In this document: positions 1-6,406 of the stretch, piece by piece
Layout: every line of letters starts with the position of its first letter
How positions within the stretch are numbered: the first letter of the stretch is position 1
Program-made: the position numbers and the translations under genes
Assembly: GCA_002481545.1 (NCBI GenBank)
Contig: DLEF01000067.1
Coordinates: 41,309-53,268, forward strand
Source of the DNA: Cyanobacteria bacterium UBA7753
GTDB lineage: Bacteria; Cyanobacteriota; Vampirovibrionia; Gastranaerophilales; Gastranaerophilaceae
Length of the DNA stretch: 11,960 nt
Direction of reading: 5' to 3'
Notes under the pieces: generated by a model
The model's input: only the letters and a program-made list of their open reading frames with translations
What the model was told of the DNA's origin: nothing
Database searches by the model: none

Positions 1-30
1 CAAAACCTTAGCGTGCCATTTCTTTTTTGG

Positions 31-80
31 GTTCCGTTTTTTCTTTTTGGCTTCGCAACTCTGAAAAGAAAAAATGGAAC
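31..80. repeat. Long inverted repeat (17-bp stem, 16-nt loop)
   Basis: Positions 31-47 (begins gttccg, then a T-rich run) pair with 64-80 (A-rich run ending tggaac). All 17 positions match except one G-T pair (36 with 75). The loop is 48-63. A transcript from either strand would form a long A/U-rich hairpin, but neither side continues into a clean U-tract, so an ordinary terminator is not clear. The T-rich left arm is preceded by a similar stretch at 20-30, an imperfect direct repeat. It may be the edge of a dispersed intergenic repeat that begins outside the window; that is inference. Confidence 0.6.
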
Positions 81-156
81 ATAACATAACAAATAATACT
101 TTATTAATGTTTGAAAATTTATAAATATGTAACCTAAGCAAGTCCAGTGATGTTTT

Positions 157-188
157 TTGCAGATATCTCACTCACTTTGGTTTATAAT
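157..188 (+). promoter_or_regulatory. Possible promoter of the aldolase gene
   Basis: A perfect -10 hexamer TATAAT lies at 183-188. The best upstream -35 candidate is TTGCAG at 157-162, with a 20-bp gap that is longer than the usual 16-18. The -10 is only 20 bp before the TTG start, and the Shine-Dalgarno GGAG lies between them at 198-201. The -10 is convincing; the -35 is not. Confidence 0.35.
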
Positions 189-208
189 ATACTTATCGGA
201 GAGAATAA

Positions 209-1162
209 TTGATTAAGATACTGGATTGCACACTTAGAGACGGCGGATATTTGAACGATTGGAAATTCGGAAAAGACAATATTTCCGAGATTATTACTTT
301 GCTTTCAAACGCCAAAATTGATTATATAGAATGCGGGTTCCTAAAGAATATCAAGTCGTACAACCCCGATGTTGCTCTGTATAACGATGCAGGCATGTTA
401 AACCACTCGGATACTGCCTCGTTCACTCTTATGTTGAATTACGGGGAGGAGGTTACAAACCTCAAGTTCAACAAAAATGTTGAGATACGCTTGGCATTCA
501 AACCTCATCAATTATCAGAGATTGAAACATTTACAAAACCGCTGATTGACAACGGCTACGCGGTTTCGCTAAATCCTATGCATATAGGGTTATATTCGGC
601 GGAGAATTTAAAGAACCTCGCAGATATTACAAACTCTTTGGCTCCTACGTGCCTTACGCCAGTAGATACAATGGGAATACTTACTCCTGATGATACGGAA
701 AAAATATTTACGTATTTGGATGAGAACGTTAATAAAACCATCCCGTTCGGGTTCCATTCGCACAACAATTTGAACCTTTCGAGGGCTAATGTTGAAAAGA
801 TTATTGATATGGATTTGAAACGTGATGTTATAATTGACACATCCTTAAACGGGATTTCACGGGGTGGCGGAATGCTCCCGACTGAAGAAATGGCAGAGAT
901 GCTGAACAAAAAATGCGGGGCAAAATATGATATACAAATTTTGGAAGAGTTGAATGCCTTGATAAAAAAGATTGTGCCGACAGAGGAGAATAAGCAACCT
1001 TACTGTTTGAGCGCAAAATACAAATGTCATCCTAACTATGCACTTTATTTAATAACTCAAAATTACCCTACGGACAAAATGCCCGAAATATTCAAGCAAA
1101 TCCCGAAGGCAGACAGAATTATTTATTCTCAAAAAGTCATTGAGAACATCATAAATAAATAA
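209..1162 (+). CDS. HMGL/DmpG-like aldolase (4-hydroxy-2-oxovalerate aldolase family)
   Basis: This is a TIM-barrel carbon-carbon lyase of the HMG-CoA lyase-like / DRE-TIM metallolyase group, expected to act in the cytosol with a divalent metal. The 317 residues open with DCTLRDGGY (6-14), the signature that supplies the metal-binding Asp and catalytic Arg. HSHNN at 183-187 gives the two metal-binding His residues, D153 sits on another barrel strand, and SRGGGMLPTEE (217-227) is the usual Gly-rich turn. The tail pattern HPNYALYL (274-281) fits the stand-alone aldolases often found in surface-polysaccharide or aromatic catabolism loci. No partner dehydrogenase is nearby, so the substrate cannot be named. 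The start is TTG: GGAG at 198-201 is well spaced and the conserved signature begins at once, leaving no room for a later start. The gene converges with the helicase gene, with 19 bp between them. Confidence 0.85.
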   Translation: MIKILDCTLRDGGYLNDWKFGKDNISEIITLLSNAKIDYIECGFLKNIKSYNPDVALYNDAGMLNHSDTASFTLMLNYGEEVTNLKFNKNVEIRLAFKPHQLSEIETFTKPLIDNGYAVSLNPMHIGLYSAENLKNLADITNSLAPTCLTPVDTMGILTPDDTEKIFTYLDENVNKTIPFGFHSHNNLNLSRANVEKIIDMDLKRDVIIDTSLNGISRGGGMLPTEEMAEMLNKKCGAKYDIQILEELNALIKKIVPTEENKQPYCLSAKYKCHPNYALYLITQNYPTDKMPEIFKQIPKADRIIYSQKVIENIINK

Positions 1163-1181
1163 CTTGTATTTATCGGCGCAA

Positions 1182-4100
1182 TTACAGATAATTTGCAATT
1201 CTGTTTACGCAGGCTTCCGACGATTTCAGCCATTCACGATATGAAAATCTGCAAACTTTGAATCCGCAACGTTCGATAACGGCTTGTTTTTTCATATTCT
1301 TCATCTTGGATTTTACGTTATCTTTGACGCCGTCGCATTCAAGTACAAACTTGTTGTTTACGACCAAATCCGCATTGACTCCGCCGAGCTCTACCCCCGC
1401 GCGAACTTCATAGCCCAAATCACGCAAGGTGTTTGCGACTTCGCGTTCAAACGAGTTTTTATAGGTGTTTTCGTCTATTTCGTTATTGGTTATCTTTGTG
1501 CGTTTTTCTTCATATTCTTTTATGTACGCAAGATAACTTCTGAACAGTCCGTCAGGCAAGTCCGTAAAGTCTTTTGATACGAAGTTTATCATCTTGTTCT
1601 TAGCACGGGTGATTGCGACGTTAAACAGGTTTGGTTTCTGCAAGAATGTCAAACTCTGAGGAAAACTGTTGTTAGCGAACGCCCATGACGCAAGTATTAC
1701 ATCTCTTTCATCACCTTGGAAGGTGTGAGCCGTACCGATATCGATTTGATGTTTTTGTATCATATAATCTGATATAACCTTGCCCAGAGAGGTTTTTATC
1801 TGTTCTACCTGTGCTCTGAACGGTGATATAATCCCGATTGTAATAGGTTTATCAGGGTTATTTCTTTCATCTTCAATGATTATTTCGTGGACACGGTTTA
1901 CAAGTGCCTCAATTTCAGGCAGGTTTCTCGTTGCGTCGGAATCGACTTTCCCGTCGGGAACCTGTACAAGTTCAAGCACTTTTTCGTTTGGGTTATTCTG
2001 GCGCATTACACGTATTCTGCCTGCATAAAACTCTTTGTTTGAGAAATTAATAATCGGAGGCAGACTTCTAAAATGTTCATCCAGAAGAACAGGACACATA
2101 GAATAATAGTTTGCGATATCGAACATTGAGTTTGTTCTGAATCTCCACATAAGTTGGTATCTGTCCGCGATTTCATACTTGCTCATAAACGATTGTTCTT
2201 TTGCGTTCTCCAAGAATGATAGGTGCGGAAGCTGTTTATCATCCCCTACGATTACGGCTCTTTTTGCCCTGTATAGGATAGGGAAACAGCTTGCAATATC
2301 ACACTGTGACGCCTCATCAATGATTGCAACGTCAAAAAGCCCCGGTTTCATCGGGAGCGAGCCCGATACTGCATAAGTCGTAACGCACCAGCAAGGGAAC
2401 GCCTCAAGCAGAGGTCTAAAGTCTTCCGCCTCAAGCAGTCTGTTCTGCAGGCTCTTTTTACGTTCTACTAATGATTTTGAGTGAACGAACAATCTTTGAC
2501 GTTTCGTTTGGTCTCTCATCAAACCTTTCAGTGCCTCACGGCGTTTGTTTTTCAGAATATCCGTTACGAGTTTCTTTTGTTTTTTCTTTAAAGTTCTTAT
2601 TTTTTCGGTAATGATATGGATGTTTCCGAGCTCTTGAATTTCGTCTTCAATGTCTTTGGCTCTGCATACGATATCAGCCATTTCAAGCTCTTCATTGAGT
2701 TTTAAGAGGTTCCCCTGAGTCAGAGCGAAATCATTAAGTCCCAATAATTTTTTGAGTTTGTTTATAGAGGTGTAGTTATTTACGGCAGCGAAGAACCCTG
2801 ATTTTTCAAGGTTTTTCCCGAGCTCTGCCGACAAATCTTTTATTTGGTTTATGTCGTTTCTTGTGAACTTCCCTCTCATAAACATAGGAGGCCCCGAAAC
2901 TTTTTTCTTTTCGGCAATTTCCTGTCCGACTTCCGTCCATTCGTTTTCGAGTTTAATAATGTTTTCCGCTTTTTGTTCCAAGTCACGGATTGAGTCCAAT
3001 AAATCCTCCATATCGGAAACATCGACAAGAACGTTGTTTTCAACGTCTTCGTCTAAATCGACCTTGTTTGATAAAAGGTCTTGGAGTTGGAAACTCAATT
3101 GTTTCTGATAATTCAGACGCCCTGCTCTTAGCGCAAGATACGGAGCACCAAGCTCGTTCAGCCTGTCCGCTATGACGTCGACTGCCTTATCCATACGGGA
3201 GGCAACAAGGACTGTTTTTCCGTTTGCGACAAGGTGCGCAACAAGGTTTACAATAGTCTGTGATTTACCTGTTCCCGGAGGGCCGTAAACCGATACGAGT
3301 TTATGCGTTTCAATGTTTTCAATTACTTTCGCCTGTGAGTCACTCAGCGCAAGCGGAGTAATCGGGTTAAAAGCTTCTTTCCTTTGAGGAATCGGAGTAG
3401 GCTTAGCCTGCGTATATTCCTCGTTTATGATATTTAACACTGTTTCTCTGTATATTCCGCTCGGTTTTTCGGCGATTTGAGTTAACTCGTGTAAAACACC
3501 TGCTGTGACAGATGGACGCTTTGTCAAAATTATTGCACATTGGTTGGTTAATCTGATTTTCTCTACTTTTGTGCTTTTTTGAGGCGCCTCATCGTCGCCG
3601 TCGTGGTTTTCGGAATCCATATCAGAGGATTTTGAAGATGTTGTATTGGTGATATTATCTTCGTCAATATCATCGGTGTGGTCAAGTGATATCTCAAGAT
3701 CAGGGATAACGGATTTAAGAGTTGTAATAAATATATCCATTTTCTCTTGAGTAATCGGCAAATCAGGGACAACGTTCAAGAGCCCTTCAATCAGCTGTTC
3801 CATCTCTTCTTCGTCACCGTTTTTCTGCATAAGAGAGGTGAGAGCCCCCGTATTCAAAGACAGAAATTCATCTGTCAGCATACAGTTGATGTTTACGCCG
3901 TTGCGCTCAAGTTTGCACGGCATATACAATAGCGGAGTTAAAAACTCGTTTTTGCGTCTGCTTTTCGGGTTCCCGCCTACGAGGAACAAATACCCGTAGA
4001 TTAGATATTTTTCTTTCTTGTTCAAATCGCTTTGAATCATCATTTCCGTGACTTTGTTGTCACTGCCGTCGAGCTTTAAGTACTCGATATCAGAGGTAAA

Positions 4101-4274
4101 CAGTTTGTCGTCTTCTTTCAGGAAAATCCATTTGTTGTCTTTGTCGGATTTTAAGTTTCTGAAAGTGGAACTTTTGACTTCTTCACGAACGCAGTCGTGA
4201 AGGTATAATGACAGTTTTTTTACAAAGCTGTTGTTAAATGCGGAATTAATCGCACGGGTTGCCTCTTGTAACAT
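1182..4274 (-). CDS. SF1 (UPF1/DNA2-like) helicase with C-terminal PD-(D/E)XK nuclease-like domain
   Basis: A 1030-residue cytosolic nucleic-acid translocase. The N-terminal part has a PLLYMPCKLER stretch (114-124) resembling the N-terminal region of DUF4011-type helicases, then a very acidic, Ser-rich linker (about 196-236). The helicase core has Q314, Walker A GPPGTGKS (331-338), Walker B DEAS (653-656), motif III GDDKQL (677-682), motif IV DEHFRS (732-737), motif V around TFQGDERD (851-858) and motif VI AITRAK (887-892). Between Walker A and B is a long Lys/Glu-rich, probably coiled-coil insertion (about 420-620). The last 90 residues carry FE (942-943), D969, E979-C-D981-G and W1015, matching the Vsr-like REase_MTES_1575 fold. 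The His and Arg residues that usually follow the ExDG motif are not evident. Such fusions occur in anti-phage and repair proteins. The start has AGAGG ten bases upstream. Helicase is certain, nuclease likely, defence role inferred. Confidence 0.9.
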   Translation of the reverse strand: MLQEATRAINSAFNNSFVKKLSLYLHDCVREEVKSSTFRNLKSDKDNKWIFLKEDDKLFTSDIEYLKLDGSDNKVTEMMIQSDLNKKEKYLIYGYLFLVGGNPKSRRKNEFLTPLLYMPCKLERNGVNINCMLTDEFLSLNTGALTSLMQKNGDEEEMEQLIEGLLNVVPDLPITQEKMDIFITTLKSVIPDLEISLDHTDDIDEDNITNTTSSKSSDMDSENHDGDDEAPQKSTKVEKIRLTNQCAIILTKRPSVTAGVLHELTQIAEKPSGIYRETVLNIINEEYTQAKPTPIPQRKEAFNPITPLALSDSQAKVIENIETHKLVSVYGPPGTGKSQTIVNLVAHLVANGKTVLVASRMDKAVDVIADRLNELGAPYLALRAGRLNYQKQLSFQLQDLLSNKVDLDEDVENNVLVDVSDMEDLLDSIRDLEQKAENIIKLENEWTEVGQEIAEKKKVSGPPMFMRGKFTRNDINQIKDLSAELGKNLEKSGFFAAVNNYTSINKLKKLLGLNDFALTQGNLLKLNEELEMADIVCRAKDIEDEIQELGNIHIITEKIRTLKKKQKKLVTDILKNKRREALKGLMRDQTKRQRLFVHSKSLVERKKSLQNRLLEAEDFRPLLEAFPCWCVTTYAVSGSLPMKPGLFDVAIIDEASQCDIASCFPILYRAKRAVIVGDDKQLPHLSFLENAKEQSFMSKYEIADRYQLMWRFRTNSMFDIANYYSMCPVLLDEHFRSLPPIINFSNKEFYAGRIRVMRQNNPNEKVLELVQVPDGKVDSDATRNLPEIEALVNRVHEIIIEDERNNPDKPITIGIISPFRAQVEQIKTSLGKVISDYMIQKHQIDIGTAHTFQGDERDVILASWAFANNSFPQSLTFLQKPNLFNVAITRAKNKMINFVSKDFTDLPDGLFRSYLAYIKEYEEKRTKITNNEIDENTYKNSFEREVANTLRDLGYEVRAGVELGGVNADLVVNNKFVLECDGVKDNVKSKMKNMKKQAVIERCGFKVCRFSYREWLKSSEACVNRIANYL

Positions 4275-4354
4275 AAATAGTATACCTCTTTTATTATCCC
4301 GATGGTGTAAATTTGTCCTGTATTTTTGTTCGTTATCGGGTAATTTATAAAAGA

Positions 4355-4383
4355 ATTATAGCACATGTTTAAGGATTTGTCTT
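4355..4383 (-). promoter_or_regulatory. Extended -10 promoter of the helicase gene
   Basis: On the minus strand, TGCTATAAT (4363 to 4355) is a perfect extended -10. A weak -35, AAGACA (4383 to 4378), sits 17 bp upstream. Transcription would start near 4348, giving a leader of about 75 nt before the ATG at 4274. The helicase is therefore probably transcribed on its own rather than from the XRE gene. A TTGTCC sequence at 4313-4318 lies inside this leader. Confidence 0.5.
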
Positions 4384-4501
4384 TAGTTATACATCAAATG
4401 TTTTACTTAGATTAAAAGGCAGGGTAAATATATTTTGGAGTAAAAAAGCTCCCGCGGAGTGATATCCGCCCCGACTTGGGTGAGGATAGTTATTGCGTTA
4501 T

Positions 4502-4566
4502 CGTCATCCTGAGCAAAAATTTTTAGATTCAGTCCCTATCTTCCAAATGTCAGCGAAGGATCTTTA
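4502..4566. repeat. Split copy of a dispersed 'gtcatcctga' type repeat
   Basis: Positions 4502-4514 read gtcatcctgagc-like sequence, and 4553-4564 read gcgaaggatctt. These look like the two ends of a common intergenic palindromic repeat, normally adjacent, here separated by about 38 bp that include the palindrome aaaaattttt (4515-4524). The left end shares gtcatcctga with the copy at 10117. The family assignment comes from memory of such repeats in other genomes. Confidence 0.4.
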
Positions 4567-4600
4567 TTACAAGCACAGGTGGGGAGTGGTAATAAAATTT

Positions 4601-4620
4601 GTCGGATTGGTAAATCCGAC
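4601..4620. repeat. Perfect 8-bp hairpin (gtcggatt/aatccgac)
   Basis: The arms are 4601-4608 and 4613-4620, with a four-base loop (ggta). It lies 15 bp past the stop codon of the XRE gene. On the minus strand it is followed by AAATTTTATT, so it is at best a weak terminator. Sequences of this kind (gtaggtcggattt...) are known as dispersed intergenic repeats in other bacteria; that link is from memory. Confidence 0.5.
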
Positions 4621-4635
4621 CTACGTAATTTTAAA

Positions 4636-4848
4636 CTAAAAATTCAGAAATTCGGACAAAGACAAGTCAAAGGCTTTTGCGATTTTATTTAATTTGGTAA
4701 ATGTAACATCGTTTTGTGCGGTTTCAATGTTGCCCAACGTTGAACGACCTATACCCGCTTTAAAAGATAACTCATCCTGTGTAAAATTATGAGTTTCCCT
4801 CAATTCTTTTATTCTTTTTGCAAGTTTTTTTAATAAAGCCTTGTCCAT
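4636..4848 (-). CDS. XRE-family (HTH_3) transcriptional regulator
   Basis: A 70-residue protein that is essentially one Cro/C1-type DNA-binding domain. Helix 2 is FTQDELSFKAGI (22-33), the recognition helix follows at GRSTLGNIE (34-42), and the closing helices LNKIAKAFDLSLSEFL (53-68) match the family. No second domain is present, so it should act as a small dimeric repressor, antitoxin or immunity-type regulator. An in-frame GTG at 4890 would add 14 residues. I prefer the ATG at 4848 because it gives the usual family N-terminus, and a minus-strand promoter would lie between the two starts. The Shine-Dalgarno is poor (GGA ten bases upstream), so the mRNA may be nearly leaderless. The ATG overlaps the -35 of the divergent promoter for the 39-codon ORF, so the protein could control both directions. 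Confidence 0.85.
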   Translation of the reverse strand: MDKALLKKLAKRIKELRETHNFTQDELSFKAGIGRSTLGNIETAQNDVTFTKLNKIAKAFDLSLSEFLNF

Positions 4849-4869
4849 GACTAAATTGTCCGCTATAAT
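4841..4869 (+). promoter_or_regulatory. Promoter reading into the 39-codon ORF
   Basis: TTGTCC (4841-4846) and a perfect TATAAT (4864-4869) are separated by exactly 17 bp. The expected transcription start is near 4876. The -35 overlaps the ATG of the divergent XRE gene, and the -10 overlaps the candidate XRE promoter (GTGACG, 17 bp, TATAGC on the minus strand at 4890 to 4862). Confidence 0.55.
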
Positions 4870-4898
4870 GACAAAGTAACAAACCGTCACACGGACAA
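4856..4898. promoter_or_regulatory. Candidate XRE operator (TTGTCCG inverted repeat)
   Basis: TTGTCCG at 4856-4862 and its exact complement CGGACAA at 4892-4898 flank the -10 region and the start of the divergent transcript. A third TTGTCC lies at 4841-4846. Three copies within 58 bp at overlapping divergent promoters is the usual layout for autorepression by a small XRE protein. The half-sites are 29 bp apart, so cooperative binding or looping would be needed. Operator function is inferred. Confidence 0.3.
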
Positions 4899-4913
4899 AA
4901 ATAAGGGTAAGCT

Positions 4914-5033
4914 ATGAAACATGTGCTTTTTAAGGTTATAAATATTTTAAAACATATTATATTGTTTCCGTTATATTGTACGATGCCTGATAAATATAAT
5001 GGGACAAGCTATAATGATTGGTTGAAAAAGTGA
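4914..5033 (+). CDS. Small protein of 39 residues, divergent from the XRE regulator
   Basis: Not a family I recognise. Translation gives MKHVLFKVINILKHIILF for the first 18 residues: hydrophobic positions interrupted by Lys and His, an amphipathic or membrane-active segment. A polar tail with Cys22 and an aromatic stretch ending SYNDWLKK follows. What makes it a gene is its context. A 17-bp-spaced promoter (4841-4869) precedes it, AAGGG at 4903-4907 is six bases before the ATG, an in-frame stop just upstream (4908) fixes the start, and a strong hairpin terminator begins four bases after the TGA. It is divergent from a small XRE gene with overlapping promoters. A toxin-like peptide, a signalling peptide or a small membrane protein are all possible. 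The coding case rests on context alone. Confidence 0.5.
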   Translation: MKHVLFKVINILKHIILFPLYCTMPDKYNGTSYNDWLKK

Positions 5034-5037
5034 AAAC

Positions 5038-5071
5038 AAAAACGGGCGGTCAAAATAAACCGTCCGTTTTT
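5038..5071. terminator. Bidirectional Rho-independent terminator
   Basis: The arms 5038-5050 (aaaaacgggcggt) and 5059-5071 (accgtccgttttt) form a 13-bp stem with one G-U pair and an eight-base loop. T-tracts follow on both strands. On the minus strand it ends fabI, whose stop is 20 bp away; on the plus strand it ends the 39-codon ORF. Confidence 0.85.
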
Positions 5072-5090
5072 CTCTATATTGTTAATCAAA

Positions 5091-5900
5091 TTATAAATCA
5101 ACGTTTGAAGAAATGATTTCCATTTCCTTAGATGAACCGTAAACTGCGTTGCAACCGCAATCACAATAAAGGATGTGACCTGTTGTACCGCTTGACAAAT
5201 CAGATGCCAAATAAAGCCCTGCTTTACCAACGTCTTCCAAAGTAACGTTACGTTTAAGAGGTGATTTAACAACTGCTGCTTTAAGCATTTTAGGGAATCC
5301 GCTGATACCCATTGCAGCGAGTGTCTTAACTGCGCCTGATGACAAGCAGTTTACTCTTACGCCGTATTCACCCATATCCATTGCAAGATATCTCATTGAA
5401 GATTCAAGAGCTGCCTTTGCAACACCCATTACGTTGTAGTTAGAAACGACGTATTGTGAACCTAAGTAAGTCAATGCTAAGATTGAACCGCCTTCGTTCA
5501 TAACAGGTTGTGCGTTACGGCAGATAGTTACCAATGAATATGCACTGACGCCCATAGCTGTGTTCCAACCGTCTAATGATGTGTTGATGAATTTACCCAT
5601 CAAATCTTCTTTCTTAGCGAATGCTACAGCGTGTACAACGAAATCCAACTTGCCGTATTCTTTTTCGCAAGCGTCAAATACAGCTTTTACTTCGTCTTCT
5701 TTTGTAACATCACAGCTCATAATTATCTTTGCGCCCATACCTTCTGCGATAGGTCTTACACGTTTTTCCATCGGTGCGCCTGCATATGTGAATGCTATTT
5801 CAGCACCTGCTTCGTGTAATTGTTTTGCTATACCATAGGCTATACCGTGAGTATTTGAAACTCCAAAGATAACCCCCTTCTTACCGGTCATTAAACTCAT
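5091..5900 (-). CDS. fabI: Enoyl-[acyl-carrier-protein] reductase (NADH), FabI
   Basis: Catalyses the last step of each fatty-acid elongation cycle, reducing trans-2-enoyl-ACP with NAD(P)H in the cytosol, as a tetramer in known family members. The 269 residues match the family length. The nucleotide-binding turn is GVSNTHGIAYGIA (13-25). The enoyl-reductase catalytic set is Y145, Y155 and K162 (Tyr-x6-Lys, ten residues between the two Tyr). The segment HAVAFA (90-95) carries Ala where E. coli FabI has Gly93, as in several Gram-positive FabI proteins. AAGGAG at 5908-5913 is seven bases before the ATG at 5900 and excludes the 28-residue N-terminal extension that is otherwise open. The C-terminal nucleotide-pocket strand reads YCDCGCNAVYG (245-255), with three Cys residues in a CxCxC pattern that I do not recall from other FabI proteins. 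The gene is monocistronic, divergent from the small exported protein. Confidence 0.95.
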   Translation of the reverse strand: MSLMTGKKGVIFGVSNTHGIAYGIAKQLHEAGAEIAFTYAGAPMEKRVRPIAEGMGAKIIMSCDVTKEDEVKAVFDACEKEYGKLDFVVHAVAFAKKEDLMGKFINTSLDGWNTAMGVSAYSLVTICRNAQPVMNEGGSILALTYLGSQYVVSNYNVMGVAKAALESSMRYLAMDMGEYGVRVNCLSSGAVKTLAAMGISGFPKMLKAAVVKSPLKRNVTLEDVGKAGLYLASDLSSGTTGHILYCDCGCNAVYGSSKEMEIISSNVDL

Positions 5901-6024
5901 ATTTAAACTCCTTATTATATTTCTTTCCAATCCAAGCTTATCAAAAACAAACCCCAAATTCAATATAAAGGATATCTTTTGCAATCAATCCGTTTTGAGA
6001 ACAATATCAACGCGCATTATGCAC

Positions 6025-6053
6025 TTACTTCTTGTATAAAATTATGTTAAAAT
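6025..6053 (+). promoter_or_regulatory. Extended -10 promoter of the small exported protein
   Basis: TGTTAAAAT at 6045-6053 is an extended -10, with a weak -35 TTACTT at 6025-6030 and a 17-bp spacer. Transcription would start near 6060, eight or so bases after the ATG at 6052 and before the Shine-Dalgarno AAAGG (6066-6070). This favours the ATG at 6079 as the real start. Confidence 0.4.
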
Positions 6054-6078
6054 GAAAGTAATAATAAAGGTTTTATCT

Positions 6079-6345
6079 ATGAAAAAATTATTATTGGCGC
6101 TTTTAGTTGTTATAATTCCTCTGCAGGCTCTTGCGGTAGACCAAAGATACATGCCTGACGGCTACGTCAGAGATGATACGATACATCCTTATTACGTTCA
6201 ATTAACAAACAGATATTTCCAAAAAGTTGACAGCGGGCAGATAAAATGCGACTACAAAACCTACAGAAAACAGGTCGAAGATCCGCTGGATAAGATTATA
6301 GAGAAACTAAAGACGGGAAAAATCAAGCCGCCTCCGTCTCCTTAA
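6079..6345 (+). CDS. Small exported protein of unknown function
   Basis: An 88-residue protein with a clear Sec signal peptide: MKK, a hydrophobic core LLLALLVVIIPLQ, and a type I cleavage site after ALA at residue 19. The mature part is about 69 residues, tyrosine-rich at first (RYMPDGY, HPYYVQL), with a single Cys57, then a charged helix (about 66-80) and a proline-rich end (PPPSP). I recognise no family. The start at 6079 is chosen over an ATG 27 bases earlier because AAAGG at 6066-6070 is eight bases upstream and the Lys-rich signal peptide begins there. It is probably periplasmic or secreted. It lies 61 bp before the kinase gene, which has its own promoter, so a functional link with the signalling operon is possible but not shown. 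Confidence 0.75.
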   Translation: MKKLLLALLVVIIPLQALAVDQRYMPDGYVRDDTIHPYYVQLTNRYFQKVDSGQIKCDYKTYRKQVEDPLDKIIEKLKTGKIKPPPSP

Positions 6346-6371
6346 ATCTTTATTAACAAACTTTTACATAT

Positions 6372-6400
6372 TTGTCAGCGCATGACCAATACGCTACAAT
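6372..6400 (+). promoter_or_regulatory. Promoter of the kinase-regulator operon
   Basis: TTGTCA (6372-6377) and TACAAT (6395-6400) are separated by exactly 17 bp; each hexamer matches the sigma-70 consensus at five of six positions. The predicted transcription start falls at about 6406-6407, on the ATG of the kinase gene itself. Confidence 0.65.
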
Positions 6401-6406
6401 ATTAGT

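Larger units (their letters stand above)
4275..4635. other. 361-bp intergenic region rich in repeat remnants
   Basis: No convincing gene is visible on either strand. The left part holds the helicase leader and promoter (to about 4383). The middle (4441-4500) is locally GC-richer than its surroundings and includes a 5-bp stem, GCGGA/TCCGC at 4454-4469, followed on the minus strand six bases later by six T residues; this could be a decayed terminator for the XRE gene. The right part holds a split repeat (4502-4566) and a perfect 8-bp hairpin (4601-4620), annotated separately. Confidence 0.5.

Noticed and set aside
8..82. 24-codon minus-strand ORF across the first inverted repeat.
   Set aside because: It is low-complexity Lys/Phe sequence created by the A/T-rich repeat, with no promoter or ribosome site visible.
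556..1016. Two minus-strand ORFs inside the aldolase gene.
   Set aside because: They are shadows of the coding frame, without domain signatures or ribosome sites.
4454..4469. GCGGA/TCCGC hairpin as terminator of the XRE gene.
   Set aside because: The stem is only five base pairs and is separated from the T-run by six bases; kept only as a note in the intergenic entry.
4355..4848. XRE regulator and helicase as one operon forming a defence module.
   Set aside because: The genes are 361 bp apart, with repeats between them and a good extended -10 promoter directly before the helicase.
5009..5272. Minus-strand ORF of 87 codons across the terminator and fabI end.
   Set aside because: It overlaps fabI in another frame, runs through the terminator, and has no ribosome site.
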